This document shows, one piece after another, positions 54,856-63,737 of a stretch of DNA of 64,000 nt. A program made the translations under genes and the position numbers. Within the stretch, counting starts at the first letter, position 1, and each line of letters begins with the position of its first letter. The stretch is from Janthinobacterium sp. BJB426. Its GTDB lineage: Bacteria > Pseudomonadota > Gammaproteobacteria > Burkholderiales > Burkholderiaceae_D. The stretch spans positions 1-64,000 of the forward strand of contig NZ_PDZL01000006.1 in the NCBI RefSeq assembly GCF_002735705.1. The letters are read 5' to 3'. Under the pieces are notes generated by a model, which had not been told where the DNA came from, did not search any database, and was given only the letters and a program-made list of their open reading frames with translations.

Positions 54856-55695
54856 ATGTTCGTCGCCCTGGTCCTGATGTATTTCCTGTTGGCCTGTTTT
54901 GCCTGCTGGCTGCTGCTGTTTCCCGGCGGCCGCGCCATCGTGCTGCACACGCTCGTCAACCTGGGCTGGCGCGTGCAGCGGCGCGCGCAGCATTTGAAGG
55001 GCGGCAGCGGCGCGCAGTGGCAGCGCGTGCAACGGCACACGGGCTCGGGCATGGCGCGCGCCTGGCAGCTGCTGTGGCGGCATCGCTGGTTGAGTCTGGC
55101 CGGCAGCGTGCTGGTCATCGTGCCGCCGCTGCTGGCCTGGCTGTCCAGCGACCGTATTGCCCTGCGCGGCTATGCCGATCAGCAACACGTCATCAACGAC
55201 CAGGTCAGCGACTTGCTGAAAGGCGAGCAGCTGGTGCCGCCGCCAACTCTGCCGCCGCTGCTGTTTTCCACGGCGGAAGTAACGCAGCTGCGTCCGCTGC
55301 TGGGCGGCGCCAGCCGCAACTGGCAATTGCTCGACCACGATTTCGCGCAGCGTTTGCTGCTGGTGTTCAAGATCATGAAAGACGTGCATGGCTATGACAT
55401 GGTCTTGCTGGAAGGCTATCGCAGCCCCGCGCGCCAGGATCAACTGGCGGCGGCCGGCCCGAACGTGACGAACGCGAGGGCGTTTCAAAGCTATCACCAG
55501 TATGGCCTGGCGGCCGATTGCGCATTCATGCATGAAGGAAAGCTCATCATTTCTGAAAAAAATGCCTGGGCCATGCGCGGCTACCGTTTATATGGCGTGA
55601 CGGCCGAATCGGTGGGCCTGCGCTGGGGCGGGCGCTGGACCATGATGGATTTTGGCCACACGGAATTGCCGCAACCGCGCGTGCTGGGCAAGTAA
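54856..55695 (+). CDS. TagX-like M15 peptidase of the type VI secretion locus
   Basis: A 279-residue membrane-anchored zinc peptidase. Two membrane helices (MFVALVLMYFLLACFACWLL and WLSLAGSVLVIVPPLLAWL) precede an M15/VanY-type domain with SYHQYGLAADCAF (SxHxxGxAxD zinc site) and DFGHTEL (third ligand). TagX in Acinetobacter is an L,D-endopeptidase that opens peptidoglycan for type VI assembly; position directly before tssM supports that role here. ATG 54856 has GGAG upstream; an ATG 42 bases earlier does not. Confidence 0.8.
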   Translation: MFVALVLMYFLLACFACWLLLFPGGRAIVLHTLVNLGWRVQRRAQHLKGGSGAQWQRVQRHTGSGMARAWQLLWRHRWLSLAGSVLVIVPPLLAWLSSDRIALRGYADQQHVINDQVSDLLKGEQLVPPPTLPPLLFSTAEVTQLRPLLGGASRNWQLLDHDFAQRLLLVFKIMKDVHGYDMVLLEGYRSPARQDQLAAAGPNVTNARAFQSYHQYGLAADCAFMHEGKLIISEKNAWAMRGYRLYGVTAESVGLRWGGRWTMMDFGHTELPQPRVLGK

Positions 55696-55912
55696 GCCGC
55701 GCCAGCCATTCTAGCGCCGGGTCGGGGTCTGAATTTCACCGCTGCAAACTTGCTTGCGCAGCGTCAAGGGCACACCGGCAACTGCCGCGCGCTGGCGCCT
55801 GGTACTTGTCATATGTCAACAAAGGCGCGCCGCATTGCTGTCAGCATGGGCCGACTCCGCCTTACTGCGCGGCGGCGCTCCTCCTGCTTTGCGACCTTAC
55901 CCTGGGCTCATC

Positions 55913-58900
55913 ATGCTGCGACGACTCTGGCATTTCCTCATCGACAGCCGCCATCTGACCATACTCGGCTTCGTGGCGCTGGCCGTGTTCCTGTACCTGG
56001 GTGCCGAGGTGCTGGAAGTGGCGCTGATCTGGGCGCTGGCCTTGCTGCTGCTGGCATTTCTTACCTGGCTGGGCCTGTGGCTGTGGCGCCGGCGCCGCGC
56101 GCGGCGCGATGCGCAGGCGCTGGGCCAGGCCATCCTCAACGAGGCCGAGATTGCCGCCGCGCAAGCGGCCTCGGCGTCCACGGCCAGCAGTCCGCAGCCG
56201 GGTGAACTCGGCGCCGTGCGCACGGGCATGCTGGCTGCCATCGAGACCATCAAGACATCCAAGCTGGGCCTCAAGTCGGGCGCCGCCGCCCTGTACGAAT
56301 TGCCGTGGTATATGATCATCGGCAATCCGGCCGCCGGCAAGAGCAGCGCCATCCTGCATTCGGGCCTGCAATTCCCCTTCGCCGACGGCAAGATCGTGCA
56401 AGGCGTGGGCGGCACGCGCAACTGCGACTGGTTTTTCACCACGGACGGCATCGTGCTCGATACGGCGGGACGCTACTCCGTTGTCGACGAGCACCGCGGC
56501 GAATGGTTCGGCTTTCTCGACCTGCTGAAAAAATACCGGCGCAAGGCGCCCGTCAACGGCATCCTCATCGCCGTCAGCATCGCCGAATTGAACGGCGACC
56601 CTGATGTTGGCATGCAACTGGCGCGCAGCCTGCGCAAGCGCGTGCAAGATGTCATCGAACGCCTGGAAGTGTTCGCGCCGCTGTACATCGTGTTCACCAA
56701 GGCGGATCTGATCGCCGGCTTCACGGAGTTTTTCGCGGATGCCGAGCGCAGCGAGCGCGAGCGCGTCTGGGGCGCCACCATGCCCTACCAGCGCAAGCTG
56801 CCGACGGCCGACTTGCTGGCGTTTTTCAACCAGAGTTTCGATGAATTGCACGACGGCTTGACAGAGCTGAGCCTGGCCAATATGGCGCACCGGCAACGCA
56901 AGACGATGGCGCCCGGTGTATTTACTTTTCCGCTGGAATTTGCCGCCATCAAGCCGGCCCTGCGCGCCTTCATCGCCACCCTGTTCGAGGAAAACCCGTT
57001 CCAGTTCCAGCCCGTGTTCCGCGGCTTTTACTTCACCAGCGCGCTGCAGGAGGGCGAGCCCGTCAGTGCCTCCTCGCAGCAGGTGGCGCGCCGCTTCGAC
57101 CTGGCCTTCGCACCGGCCCCGGCCGCCGCGTCATCGGGTGTGCGCCAGCACGGCTATTTCCTGCTGGAGTTGTTCCGCAAGGTCATTTTTGCCGACAAGC
57201 ACCTGGTGGCCAACTATGCCAACCGCGCCAGGCTGCGCTTCAAATATGCCGTGTTCTTTGCCGCCACCGTGTCGCTGGGCGCTTGCCTGGGCGGCTGGAG
57301 CTGGTCCTACCTGGGCAACCGGCAACTGGTGGCCAACGTCGAGGCCGATTTAACTAAAGTGGTGAAGCTGCAGGAGCGGCGCCTGGACTTGCAGTCGCGC
57401 CTGGAAGCGCTTGAAATATTGCAGGACCGCATCGAGCAGCTGGAAGCGTACCGCACGCAACGGCCGTGGTCCCTGCGCCTGGGCCTGTACCAGGGCGAAC
57501 TGCTTGAACGCAAGCTGCGCGAGGAGTATTTTGCCGGCGCGCGCCAGGTCATGCTGACCCCCGTGGCGGGTGCGCTGGAAGCCCTGCTGTTTGAAATGAA
57601 CGCCAGCGCCGACCAGTTGCAGCCCGCGGCGCGCACGCCGCAGACGCCGGCCGCCGCATCCTCTGCGCCACGCAATGTCCAGTACCAGGCGGCCAGCGCG
57701 ACGAATGTGGAAGACGCCTACAACGCGCTGAAAACCTATCTGATGCTGGCCGACAAATCGCATGCGGAAAGCAGCCACCTGAACGACCAGCTGACGCGTT
57801 TCTGGCGCGCCTGGCTGGAGGGCAACCGGGGCGCCATGCCGCGCGAGCAGATGATACGCAGTGCCGAGCGGCTGCTGACGTTTTACCTGGCGCAGATCGG
57901 CGACCCGTCCTGGCCGCGCATCGAACAGAAGCTGGCGCTGGTCGACCAAGCACGCGAAAACCTGCGCCGCGTGGTGCGCGGCATGCCGGCGCGCGAGCGC
58001 GTGTATGCCGACGTCAAGGCGCGCGCCTCGACGCGTTTTCCCGGCATGACGGTGGCGCGCATCGTCGGCGAGCAGGATCAGGCCTTGCTGGCGGGCAGTT
58101 ACGCTGTCTCCGGCGCCTTTACGCGCCAGGCCTGGGAAAAGTTCGTCGAGGGCGCCTTTCGCGAGGCCGCCAACCGCGAACTGCAAAGCGCCGACTGGGT
58201 GCTGAAAAGCGCTTCCACCGACGACCTGACCCTGGAAGGTAGTCCGGAGCAGATCGAGAAAAACCTGGTGGCCATGTACAAGGCCGACTACGCGCGCGAG
58301 TGGCAAAAATTCGTGCAGGGCGTGGCCGTCGCGGACCTGAAAGGTTTTGACGGCGCCGTGCAGGCGATGAACCGCCTGGGCGACCCGCAGTCGTCGCCGA
58401 TCGCCAAGCTGCTGACGACCATTTACGCGGAAACCTCGTGGGACAACCCGGCCTTGCAGAACGCGCAATTGCGCAAGGCGGAACGGGGCATCGTCGCCTG
58501 GTTCAAGGAAACCGTGCTGCGCCGCGCGCCGTCGCAACTGACGGCCAATCCCGGTCTCAATGCGCAGATCGACCCGGCCCGCCTGGACAAGCCCATGGGG
58601 CCCGTGGGGCGCGAATTTGCCGGCGTGGGCAAGCTGGTGTCGGCCCGGGACAACAATGCCTCGCTGATGCGCGCCTACCTGGAAGCGCTGTCGAAACTGC
58701 GCAGCCGCCTGAACCAGCTGAAGAACCAGGGCGACGCGGGGCCTGGCGCGCGCCAGTTCATGCAGCAGACCCTGGAGGGCAGCGGTTCCGAGCTGGCCGA
58801 CGCGCTGAAATTGGTCGACGAGCAGGTGCTCACGGGGATGAGCGACGCGCAAAAGCAGGCGATTCGTCCCATCCTCGTGCGCCCGCTGATGCAGACCTTT

Positions 58901-59722
58901 GCCGTCATCGTCGCGCCGGCCGAACTCGATATCAACAAGACCTGGGCGGCGCAAGTGTATGAACCGTTCCAGAAATCGCTGGCCAACAAATATCCGTTCG
59001 CGCCCACGGCGCGCATCGAGGCGAGCAACCTGGAAATCGGCCAGTTCTTCGGCCCGGAAGGACTGGTGGCGAAATTCGTCACGACGTCGATGGGACCATT
59101 GGTAGTGCGGCGCGGCGACGTGCTGGCGCCGCGCACCTGGGCCGACATGGGCATCAGCCTGTCGCCGCAGGTGGTGGCGCGCTTTCCCGGCTGGATCGCG
59201 CCGCTGGGCGCGGGCGGTGTGGCGGCCACCTCGACGGCGGCGCAAACCGTCTTCCAGATCCAGCCGTCGCCCGCGCCCGGCACGCTGGAATACACGGTGG
59301 AGATCGACGGCCAGCAACTGCGCTACCGCAATACGCCGGCGCAGTGGACGAACATGGTGCATCCAGGGCCGCAGGGCGCGGCGGGCGCCCAGGGCGCGCG
59401 CATCACGGCCGTCACCTTCGACGGGCGCACGGTGGAACTGTTCAACGAGCCTGGGCAATTCGGCTTGAAGCGCATGATCGACGCGGCGGCCAAGAAGCGC
59501 AAGGAGGGCGGCGTGTTCGAACTGCGCTGGGCGCGCGGCGAGGTGGCCGTGGCGGTCGACCTGAAAATCACCAGTAGCGCCGAAACCTCGGGCGCGGGAT
59601 CCGCCACGGCGCTGCAGGAGCAGGGCTTTCGCGGCATGCAGCTGCCCGAGACCATCGTCGGCATGCCGGGCGGGCCTGTGCCAGTCGTCGCTGCAGTTGC
59701 GGCGAACGGGGTGGCGCCATGA
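55913..59722 (+). CDS. tssM: Type VI secretion membrane-complex protein TssM (IcmF)
   Basis: The large inner-membrane ATPase-like subunit that, with TssL and TssJ, forms the trans-envelope base of the type VI machine. The 1269-residue product has two N-terminal membrane helices, a Walker A GNPAAGKSSA near residue 137 with DTAGRYSV following, a third helix near residue 445, and a long periplasmic domain with the DUF1215 and C-terminal IcmF regions. ATG 55913 begins the typical LRRLWHFLIDSRHL sequence; no ribosome binding site is clear. TagF starts inside its stop codon. Confidence 0.95.
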   Translation: MLRRLWHFLIDSRHLTILGFVALAVFLYLGAEVLEVALIWALALLLLAFLTWLGLWLWRRRRARRDAQALGQAILNEAEIAAAQAASASTASSPQPGELGAVRTGMLAAIETIKTSKLGLKSGAAALYELPWYMIIGNPAAGKSSAILHSGLQFPFADGKIVQGVGGTRNCDWFFTTDGIVLDTAGRYSVVDEHRGEWFGFLDLLKKYRRKAPVNGILIAVSIAELNGDPDVGMQLARSLRKRVQDVIERLEVFAPLYIVFTKADLIAGFTEFFADAERSERERVWGATMPYQRKLPTADLLAFFNQSFDELHDGLTELSLANMAHRQRKTMAPGVFTFPLEFAAIKPALRAFIATLFEENPFQFQPVFRGFYFTSALQEGEPVSASSQQVARRFDLAFAPAPAAASSGVRQHGYFLLELFRKVIFADKHLVANYANRARLRFKYAVFFAATVSLGACLGGWSWSYLGNRQLVANVEADLTKVVKLQERRLDLQSRLEALEILQDRIEQLEAYRTQRPWSLRLGLYQGELLERKLREEYFAGARQVMLTPVAGALEALLFEMNASADQLQPAARTPQTPAAASSAPRNVQYQAASATNVEDAYNALKTYLMLADKSHAESSHLNDQLTRFWRAWLEGNRGAMPREQMIRSAERLLTFYLAQIGDPSWPRIEQKLALVDQARENLRRVVRGMPARERVYADVKARASTRFPGMTVARIVGEQDQALLAGSYAVSGAFTRQAWEKFVEGAFREAANRELQSADWVLKSASTDDLTLEGSPEQIEKNLVAMYKADYAREWQKFVQGVAVADLKGFDGAVQAMNRLGDPQSSPIAKLLTTIYAETSWDNPALQNAQLRKAERGIVAWFKETVLRRAPSQLTANPGLNAQIDPARLDKPMGPVGREFAGVGKLVSARDNNASLMRAYLEALSKLRSRLNQLKNQGDAGPGARQFMQQTLEGSGSELADALKLVDEQVLTGMSDAQKQAIRPILVRPLMQTFAVIVAPAELDINKTWAAQVYEPFQKSLANKYPFAPTARIEASNLEIGQFFGPEGLVAKFVTTSMGPLVVRRGDVLAPRTWADMGISLSPQVVARFPGWIAPLGAGGVAATSTAAQTVFQIQPSPAPGTLEYTVEIDGQQLRYRNTPAQWTNMVHPGPQGAAGAQGARITAVTFDGRTVELFNEPGQFGLKRMIDAAAKKRKEGGVFELRWARGEVAVAVDLKITSSAETSGAGSATALQEQGFRGMQLPETIVGMPGGPVPVVAAVAANGVAP

Positions 59723-60699
59723 TGCGCGCGCAACAGCAGGTGCGCCTCGGTTACTTTGGCAAGATCCCCGCGCGCGGCGATTTCATCAAGGCTTGCGATA
59801 ATCACGCGCTGGTGCAGCTGCTCGACGACTGGCTGGCGCAGGTGATGACGGCACTGACGGTGGAACCGCGCTGGAAGCTCAATTACGACGCCTTGCCGCC
59901 GCTGCGCTTTGCCTTTGTCGGCACGCGCAGCCGGCGCGCCATCGCCGGGCGCCTGGAAGCGAGCAACGACCAGTCGCTGCGGCGCTTTCCCTTCATGGCC
60001 ATGGGCGCGCTGGAAGTCGACGACGCCGAAGCCTTTGTCGCCTGCAGCCCGCTGGCGCTGGCGCCACTGTGGCAGCGCGTGGAGCAGCTGTCGCACGGCA
60101 TCGTGGCCAGCGCCGAACCGGGGCCGGCCCTGCTGGCGCTGGCCGGCAACGTGGTCGACATCGAACCGGCCGCACCGGATCACGCGGCGCGGCTGGCCGC
60201 CTTTTTACAGGCGCAGACCGTGCATGGTTTGCAGGCGATGCTGGCGTCACCCGCCTTCCCCGTGACGGTGCGCGAATTGCTGCTGGGCCTGGGCTTGCTG
60301 CTGCAGCCCGTGCGCCAGAGCGGCTTGCCGCGCCTGGAAAAAAGCCTGGTGCTGCCGCTGCCGCAGGACGCGCAGCTGCGCGATCTGGTGGCCAGCTTCT
60401 GGCTGCATCTGATTGCGCCTTTCCTGCGCCAGGCCGATTTCGAACTGGCGCTGTTCTTTTCCCACCTCGACGAGGCGCCCGTGCTGGTGATCGGGTTTTG
60501 CGGCGCCGACCCGCATGGCTTGCGCGCGCTGATCGATCCGCAGGCCGGCTGCGAACGGCTGATCGTGTTCGACCAGCTGGACTGGGTCGAGGAGCAGCTG
60601 GGACACGAGGCGGCGCTGCGCCAGTTGTCCGCCTGCCTGCAGCAAGAGCAGCTGTCGTTGCGCTCGGCCTGCGCCATGTTTGCCGACACCTTTGCCTGA
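59719..60699 (+). CDS. tagF: Type VI secretion accessory protein TagF (ImpM)
   Basis: A cytoplasmic regulator that represses type VI activity post-translationally in Pseudomonas. The 326-residue protein has the domain signature VRLGYFGKIPARGDFIKACD and RRFPFMAMGALEVDDAE. The C-terminal half (from about residue 160) is less conserved. It overlaps the tssM stop by four bases (ATGATG start). Confidence 0.9.
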   Translation: MMRAQQQVRLGYFGKIPARGDFIKACDNHALVQLLDDWLAQVMTALTVEPRWKLNYDALPPLRFAFVGTRSRRAIAGRLEASNDQSLRRFPFMAMGALEVDDAEAFVACSPLALAPLWQRVEQLSHGIVASAEPGPALLALAGNVVDIEPAAPDHAARLAAFLQAQTVHGLQAMLASPAFPVTVRELLLGLGLLLQPVRQSGLPRLEKSLVLPLPQDAQLRDLVASFWLHLIAPFLRQADFELALFFSHLDEAPVLVIGFCGADPHGLRALIDPQAGCERLIVFDQLDWVEEQLGHEAALRQLSACLQQEQLSLRSACAMFADTFA

Positions 60700-60708
60700 A
60701 GGATTGCG

Positions 60709-61497
60709 ATGAAATTCCCCGTCATTTTCCTGCTGCCGCTGCTGCTTCCTGCGGCCATTCCCTGCCACGCCCAGGCGCAAGCGCCCCAGACGCCGATGCC
60801 GGGGCAGATCCTCGTCACGGGTACCCTGGCCGACGAGGCGGGCAAGGCGGCCGTGCTGGCCCGTCTGCGCGAATTGTATGGCGCCGAGCGCGTGGTCGAC
60901 CAGATCGCCATCGGCAACGTGGCCGTGCCGGCCAACTGGAACGGCTACGTGCACAAGCTGATCGCGCCGAACCTGAAGCTCATTTCACGAGGACAGATCA
61001 GCATCGACGGCAACAACGTCAGCGTGCGCGGCGAAGTGGCGAACGAGGCGCAGCGCCAGCAGATCGCCAGCGACATCGCCACCAGCCTCAATCCCACGTA
61101 TGTCGTCAATAATGGCTTGCGGGTCAAGGCGGCCGAGGCCGAGCAGGGCTTGCTCGATGCGGCGCTGGATAAACGCATCATCGAATTCGACAGCGGCAAG
61201 GCCACCATCACGCCCGCCGGCCTGGCCATTCTCGACGAGATGGCGGCCGCCATGCTCAGGCTGCGGGGCCGCAAGGTGGAGGTGATCGGCCACACGGACG
61301 ACACGGGCCTGCGCGCCAGCAATGTGGCCCTGAGCCAGGCGCGCGCCGAAGCCGTGCGCGCCTACCTGGCCAGCAAGGGCGTCGTGGCCGATACCGTGCT
61401 GGTGTCGGGGCAGGGGCCGGACCGCCCCGTGGCCAGCAACGCCACGGCCGATGGCCGGGCGAGAAACCGGCGCATCGAGTTCAGGATTGCGCAGTAG
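60709..61497 (+). CDS. OmpA-family peptidoglycan-binding protein with BON domain
   Basis: A 262-residue periplasmic protein with a signal peptide (1-22), a BON-like domain (LKLISRGQISIDGNNVSVRG) and an OmpA C-terminal domain (KRIIEFDSGKATITPAGLAI, VEVIGHTDDTGLRASNVALS, ARNRRIEFRI). It is nine bases after tagF. Because TssL here lacks a peptidoglycan-binding domain, this protein probably supplies the wall anchor of the type VI complex (TagL-like role); inference. Confidence 0.85.
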   Translation: MKFPVIFLLPLLLPAAIPCHAQAQAPQTPMPGQILVTGTLADEAGKAAVLARLRELYGAERVVDQIAIGNVAVPANWNGYVHKLIAPNLKLISRGQISIDGNNVSVRGEVANEAQRQQIASDIATSLNPTYVVNNGLRVKAAEAEQGLLDAALDKRIIEFDSGKATITPAGLAILDEMAAAMLRLRGRKVEVIGHTDDTGLRASNVALSQARAEAVRAYLASKGVVADTVLVSGQGPDRPVASNATADGRARNRRIEFRIAQ

Positions 61498-61506
61498 ATT
61501 GGGTTG

Positions 61507-61547
61507 ACACCTCACAAAACCGACGCGCAGTAGGCTTTGTGAGGTGT
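61507..61547. terminator. Terminator-like inverted repeat between convergent type VI operons
   Basis: ACACCTCACAAA and TTTGTGAGGTGT form a perfect 12-bp stem around a 17-base loop. It fills the 50-base gap between the OmpA-like and tssL stops. T-runs are short, so it may stop both strands only partly. Confidence 0.6.
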
Positions 61548-62333
61548 TCAGGGCAAGGTGATGGTCAGGTGTGCTGGCCGTGGCGCCAGCTTGACCAGGT
61601 CCGCATACGCGGCCAGGGTCGTTTGCGTGCCGCGCGTCAGATGCGTTTTCAGGCCCAGGTAAGCGCAGATGGCCAGCAGGGCGAAAAAGCTCGACAGCGC
61701 CCACAGCGGCACGTCGCTGCCGCGTTTGTTGACCACCTGGTCGGGGCGTTCCGCGCGCGGCGCGAAGCCGCGGCTCTTGCCCTTGATGTGGGCGATTTCG
61801 TCACCCAGGCGCGCCGTCAGGTAGCTGAGTTTTTCGCCGCCGTCGATCGCATACTTGCCCTGAAATCCCAGTAATAGACACATGTGGAAGACCTGCAGCG
61901 CTTGCACGCGCATGGCGCCCTTGCCGCGCAAGGCGTCGAGGCGGTCGAAAAAGTGTTCACCGGCCAGCTGGTCGCCAAAGATCAGCAGCTGCAGCGGGCG
62001 CCGCTCCCACTGCTTGCGCAGGGCGAAGGGCGAGGCCAGGATGATTTCATCGACGGCCGCGCAGAACGCATATTTGGCCGCCTCGATATCGTCGCCGTCG
62101 GCGCGGATCTTTTTCGCTTCGCGCTCGAAGTCGTCGAGGAAGGCCGTGATGCGGTCCATGAAGCTTTGCTCGTCGCCGGGCGCCGAACCGTGCTTCAGCA
62201 TGAACAGCATGTAGAAGCCTTCGTGCATCAGGTCCAGCAGGGCGCTGCCGGCATGCCGGCCGCTGCCTGTAGGAGCGGAACCGCGTTGTCCCAGCAGGGA
62301 TGGCGCCGCGCGCCGTTCGATGAGCTGGCTCAT
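61548..62333 (-). CDS. tssL: Type VI secretion membrane protein TssL (DotU/IcmH)
   Basis: Inner-membrane partner of TssM. The 261-residue protein has the cytoplasmic DotU domain (AAKYAFCAAVDEIILASPFA, LQVFHMCLLLGFQGKY) and one C-terminal membrane helix (WALSSFFALLAICAYLGL) near residue 215. There is no C-terminal OmpA domain. Its start overlaps the tssK stop by four bases. Confidence 0.95.
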   Translation of the reverse strand: MSQLIERRAAPSLLGQRGSAPTGSGRHAGSALLDLMHEGFYMLFMLKHGSAPGDEQSFMDRITAFLDDFEREAKKIRADGDDIEAAKYAFCAAVDEIILASPFALRKQWERRPLQLLIFGDQLAGEHFFDRLDALRGKGAMRVQALQVFHMCLLLGFQGKYAIDGGEKLSYLTARLGDEIAHIKGKSRGFAPRAERPDQVVNKRGSDVPLWALSSFFALLAICAYLGLKTHLTRGTQTTLAAYADLVKLAPRPAHLTITLP

Positions 62334-63700
62334 GCCGTCACCGCGATCAGTTCCAGCTGCAGGTCGCGTATGCCGGCCGGCACGTAGACGGAAATCGACT
62401 GCGCCTTGAGCATCTGTTCATACAGCACGCCGCGGTTTTCAATCGCAAAATAATAGGTATCGGGGCGCACGGGAATGGCGGCGGGCACTTGCGGCGCATG
62501 CGACAGCTTCAGGCCGGGCATGGCCGTGAGCACGCATTTTTCCACGTCGTCGGGCGCGCCCACTTTCACGCGCAGCGGCACCACCTCCACCAGTTCGATG
62601 GCGGGCATGGCGGCGCGAATGGCCAGGTACAGGGTGGTGTGCTGGTCGATCTTGCCCGAATTGAGCTTGCCAAGGTAGTACGACGGCTTGTCCTCGAGCA
62701 GGGCGATGGAAAAATACTTCGACGAGATGACGGTGTCGAGCAGTTCGCGGATGATGGCGTCGATGGCGTCGAAGCAGGCGCCCGGCTGCGCGTGGTCGTA
62801 GGCGGGCAGGCTGGCCAGGGTGTAATGCTTGGAGTAGCTGAGCAGGCCGCCCGCCAGGCCCAGCAGCGCCTCGTACAGGCGCTCCGGATGCAGGGCCGGA
62901 TGGCGCACATAGTGCATCAGCGCAGCGGCGGCCGTGCTGACCGTGTGCAGCAGCCAGAAAGACGACACGTCGCCTGAGCGGAACTCGATCACGTTGCGGC
63001 TTGGCTCGCGGTGGTGGCCGTGCAGCGCGCTCACCTTTGCCTGCAGCGCGTCGAGCAGGTGTTCCAGCACGCCCTGCAGGCGCGGCGCGCCGGCGATCGC
63101 CAGGCTGGGCGCCATGAACGAGGGCACGGGCTCGAAGCCGCCCGACACCGTGCGCCGCAGGGCGATCAGGGGCAGGCAGTCGTAGGAGCCGCGCGCCTCG
63201 CTGTCGGGAATCAGGCGCACGGTCTTCTTCAGGTAAGCCACGTCGGCCACGGCGGACTCCGTGAACAGGTCGGGCGTGGCGCGCATGGCGTGCGCAAAGC
63301 GCGTGGCCGCCGGCGTGCCTGCCGTTGACGCCTGCACCGTGTAATTCATGCCTTCGCGGTTGAGGATGGGCAGCGCCGCGTAATACGTCACTTCCTGCAC
63401 CGCCGGCGGCAGCGCTTCCAGGTCCACCGGCGGGGGCAGGGTATCGCTGCCCGGGGCGCCGTCGCCCAGCGCCTCGAACACTTCGCCGTCGCGGAAGATC
63501 GCCGACAGGGCGTGCAGGCGCAAGCTGCCCGTCTTCAGCGCCGCCAGGTCCCATTCCATGTGCGCCACGCCCCACAGGTAGGGATGCAGCGCGCTGGCCG
63601 TGTGATGCAGGCGCGCTTCGTGATATTGATCCTGGCGCTGGAAATGCTGCGGCCGCAGGAACAGCCCCTCTCCCCACAAGACTTTCGCTGCCATGCCCAT
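62330..63700 (-). CDS. tssK: Type VI secretion baseplate protein TssK
   Basis: Connects the phage-like baseplate to the membrane complex. The 456-residue protein starts with the family segment KVLWGEGLFLRPQHFQRQDQ and has PYLWGVAHMEWD shortly after. The central PRLQGVLEHLLD and the C-terminal shoulder region are as in other TssK proteins. It is transcribed tssJ-tssK-tssL, the usual order. Confidence 0.96.
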   Translation of the reverse strand: MGMAAKVLWGEGLFLRPQHFQRQDQYHEARLHHTASALHPYLWGVAHMEWDLAALKTGSLRLHALSAIFRDGEVFEALGDGAPGSDTLPPPVDLEALPPAVQEVTYYAALPILNREGMNYTVQASTAGTPAATRFAHAMRATPDLFTESAVADVAYLKKTVRLIPDSEARGSYDCLPLIALRRTVSGGFEPVPSFMAPSLAIAGAPRLQGVLEHLLDALQAKVSALHGHHREPSRNVIEFRSGDVSSFWLLHTVSTAAAALMHYVRHPALHPERLYEALLGLAGGLLSYSKHYTLASLPAYDHAQPGACFDAIDAIIRELLDTVISSKYFSIALLEDKPSYYLGKLNSGKIDQHTTLYLAIRAAMPAIELVEVVPLRVKVGAPDDVEKCVLTAMPGLKLSHAPQVPAAIPVRPDTYYFAIENRGVLYEQMLKAQSISVYVPAGIRDLQLELIAVTA

Positions 63701-63737
63701 CTCGTTTCTCCTTGAATGTGTGGCGTGTTTGTGTGTG

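Noticed and set aside
55780-55830. Sigma54 promoter upstream of tssM
   Set aside because: A TGG...TTGT arrangement occurs, but the spacing between the -24 and -12 elements is wrong.
57350-59458. 702-codon minus-strand open frame opposite tssM
   Set aside because: Shadow of tssM; Arg/His/Gln-rich with no signal or motif.
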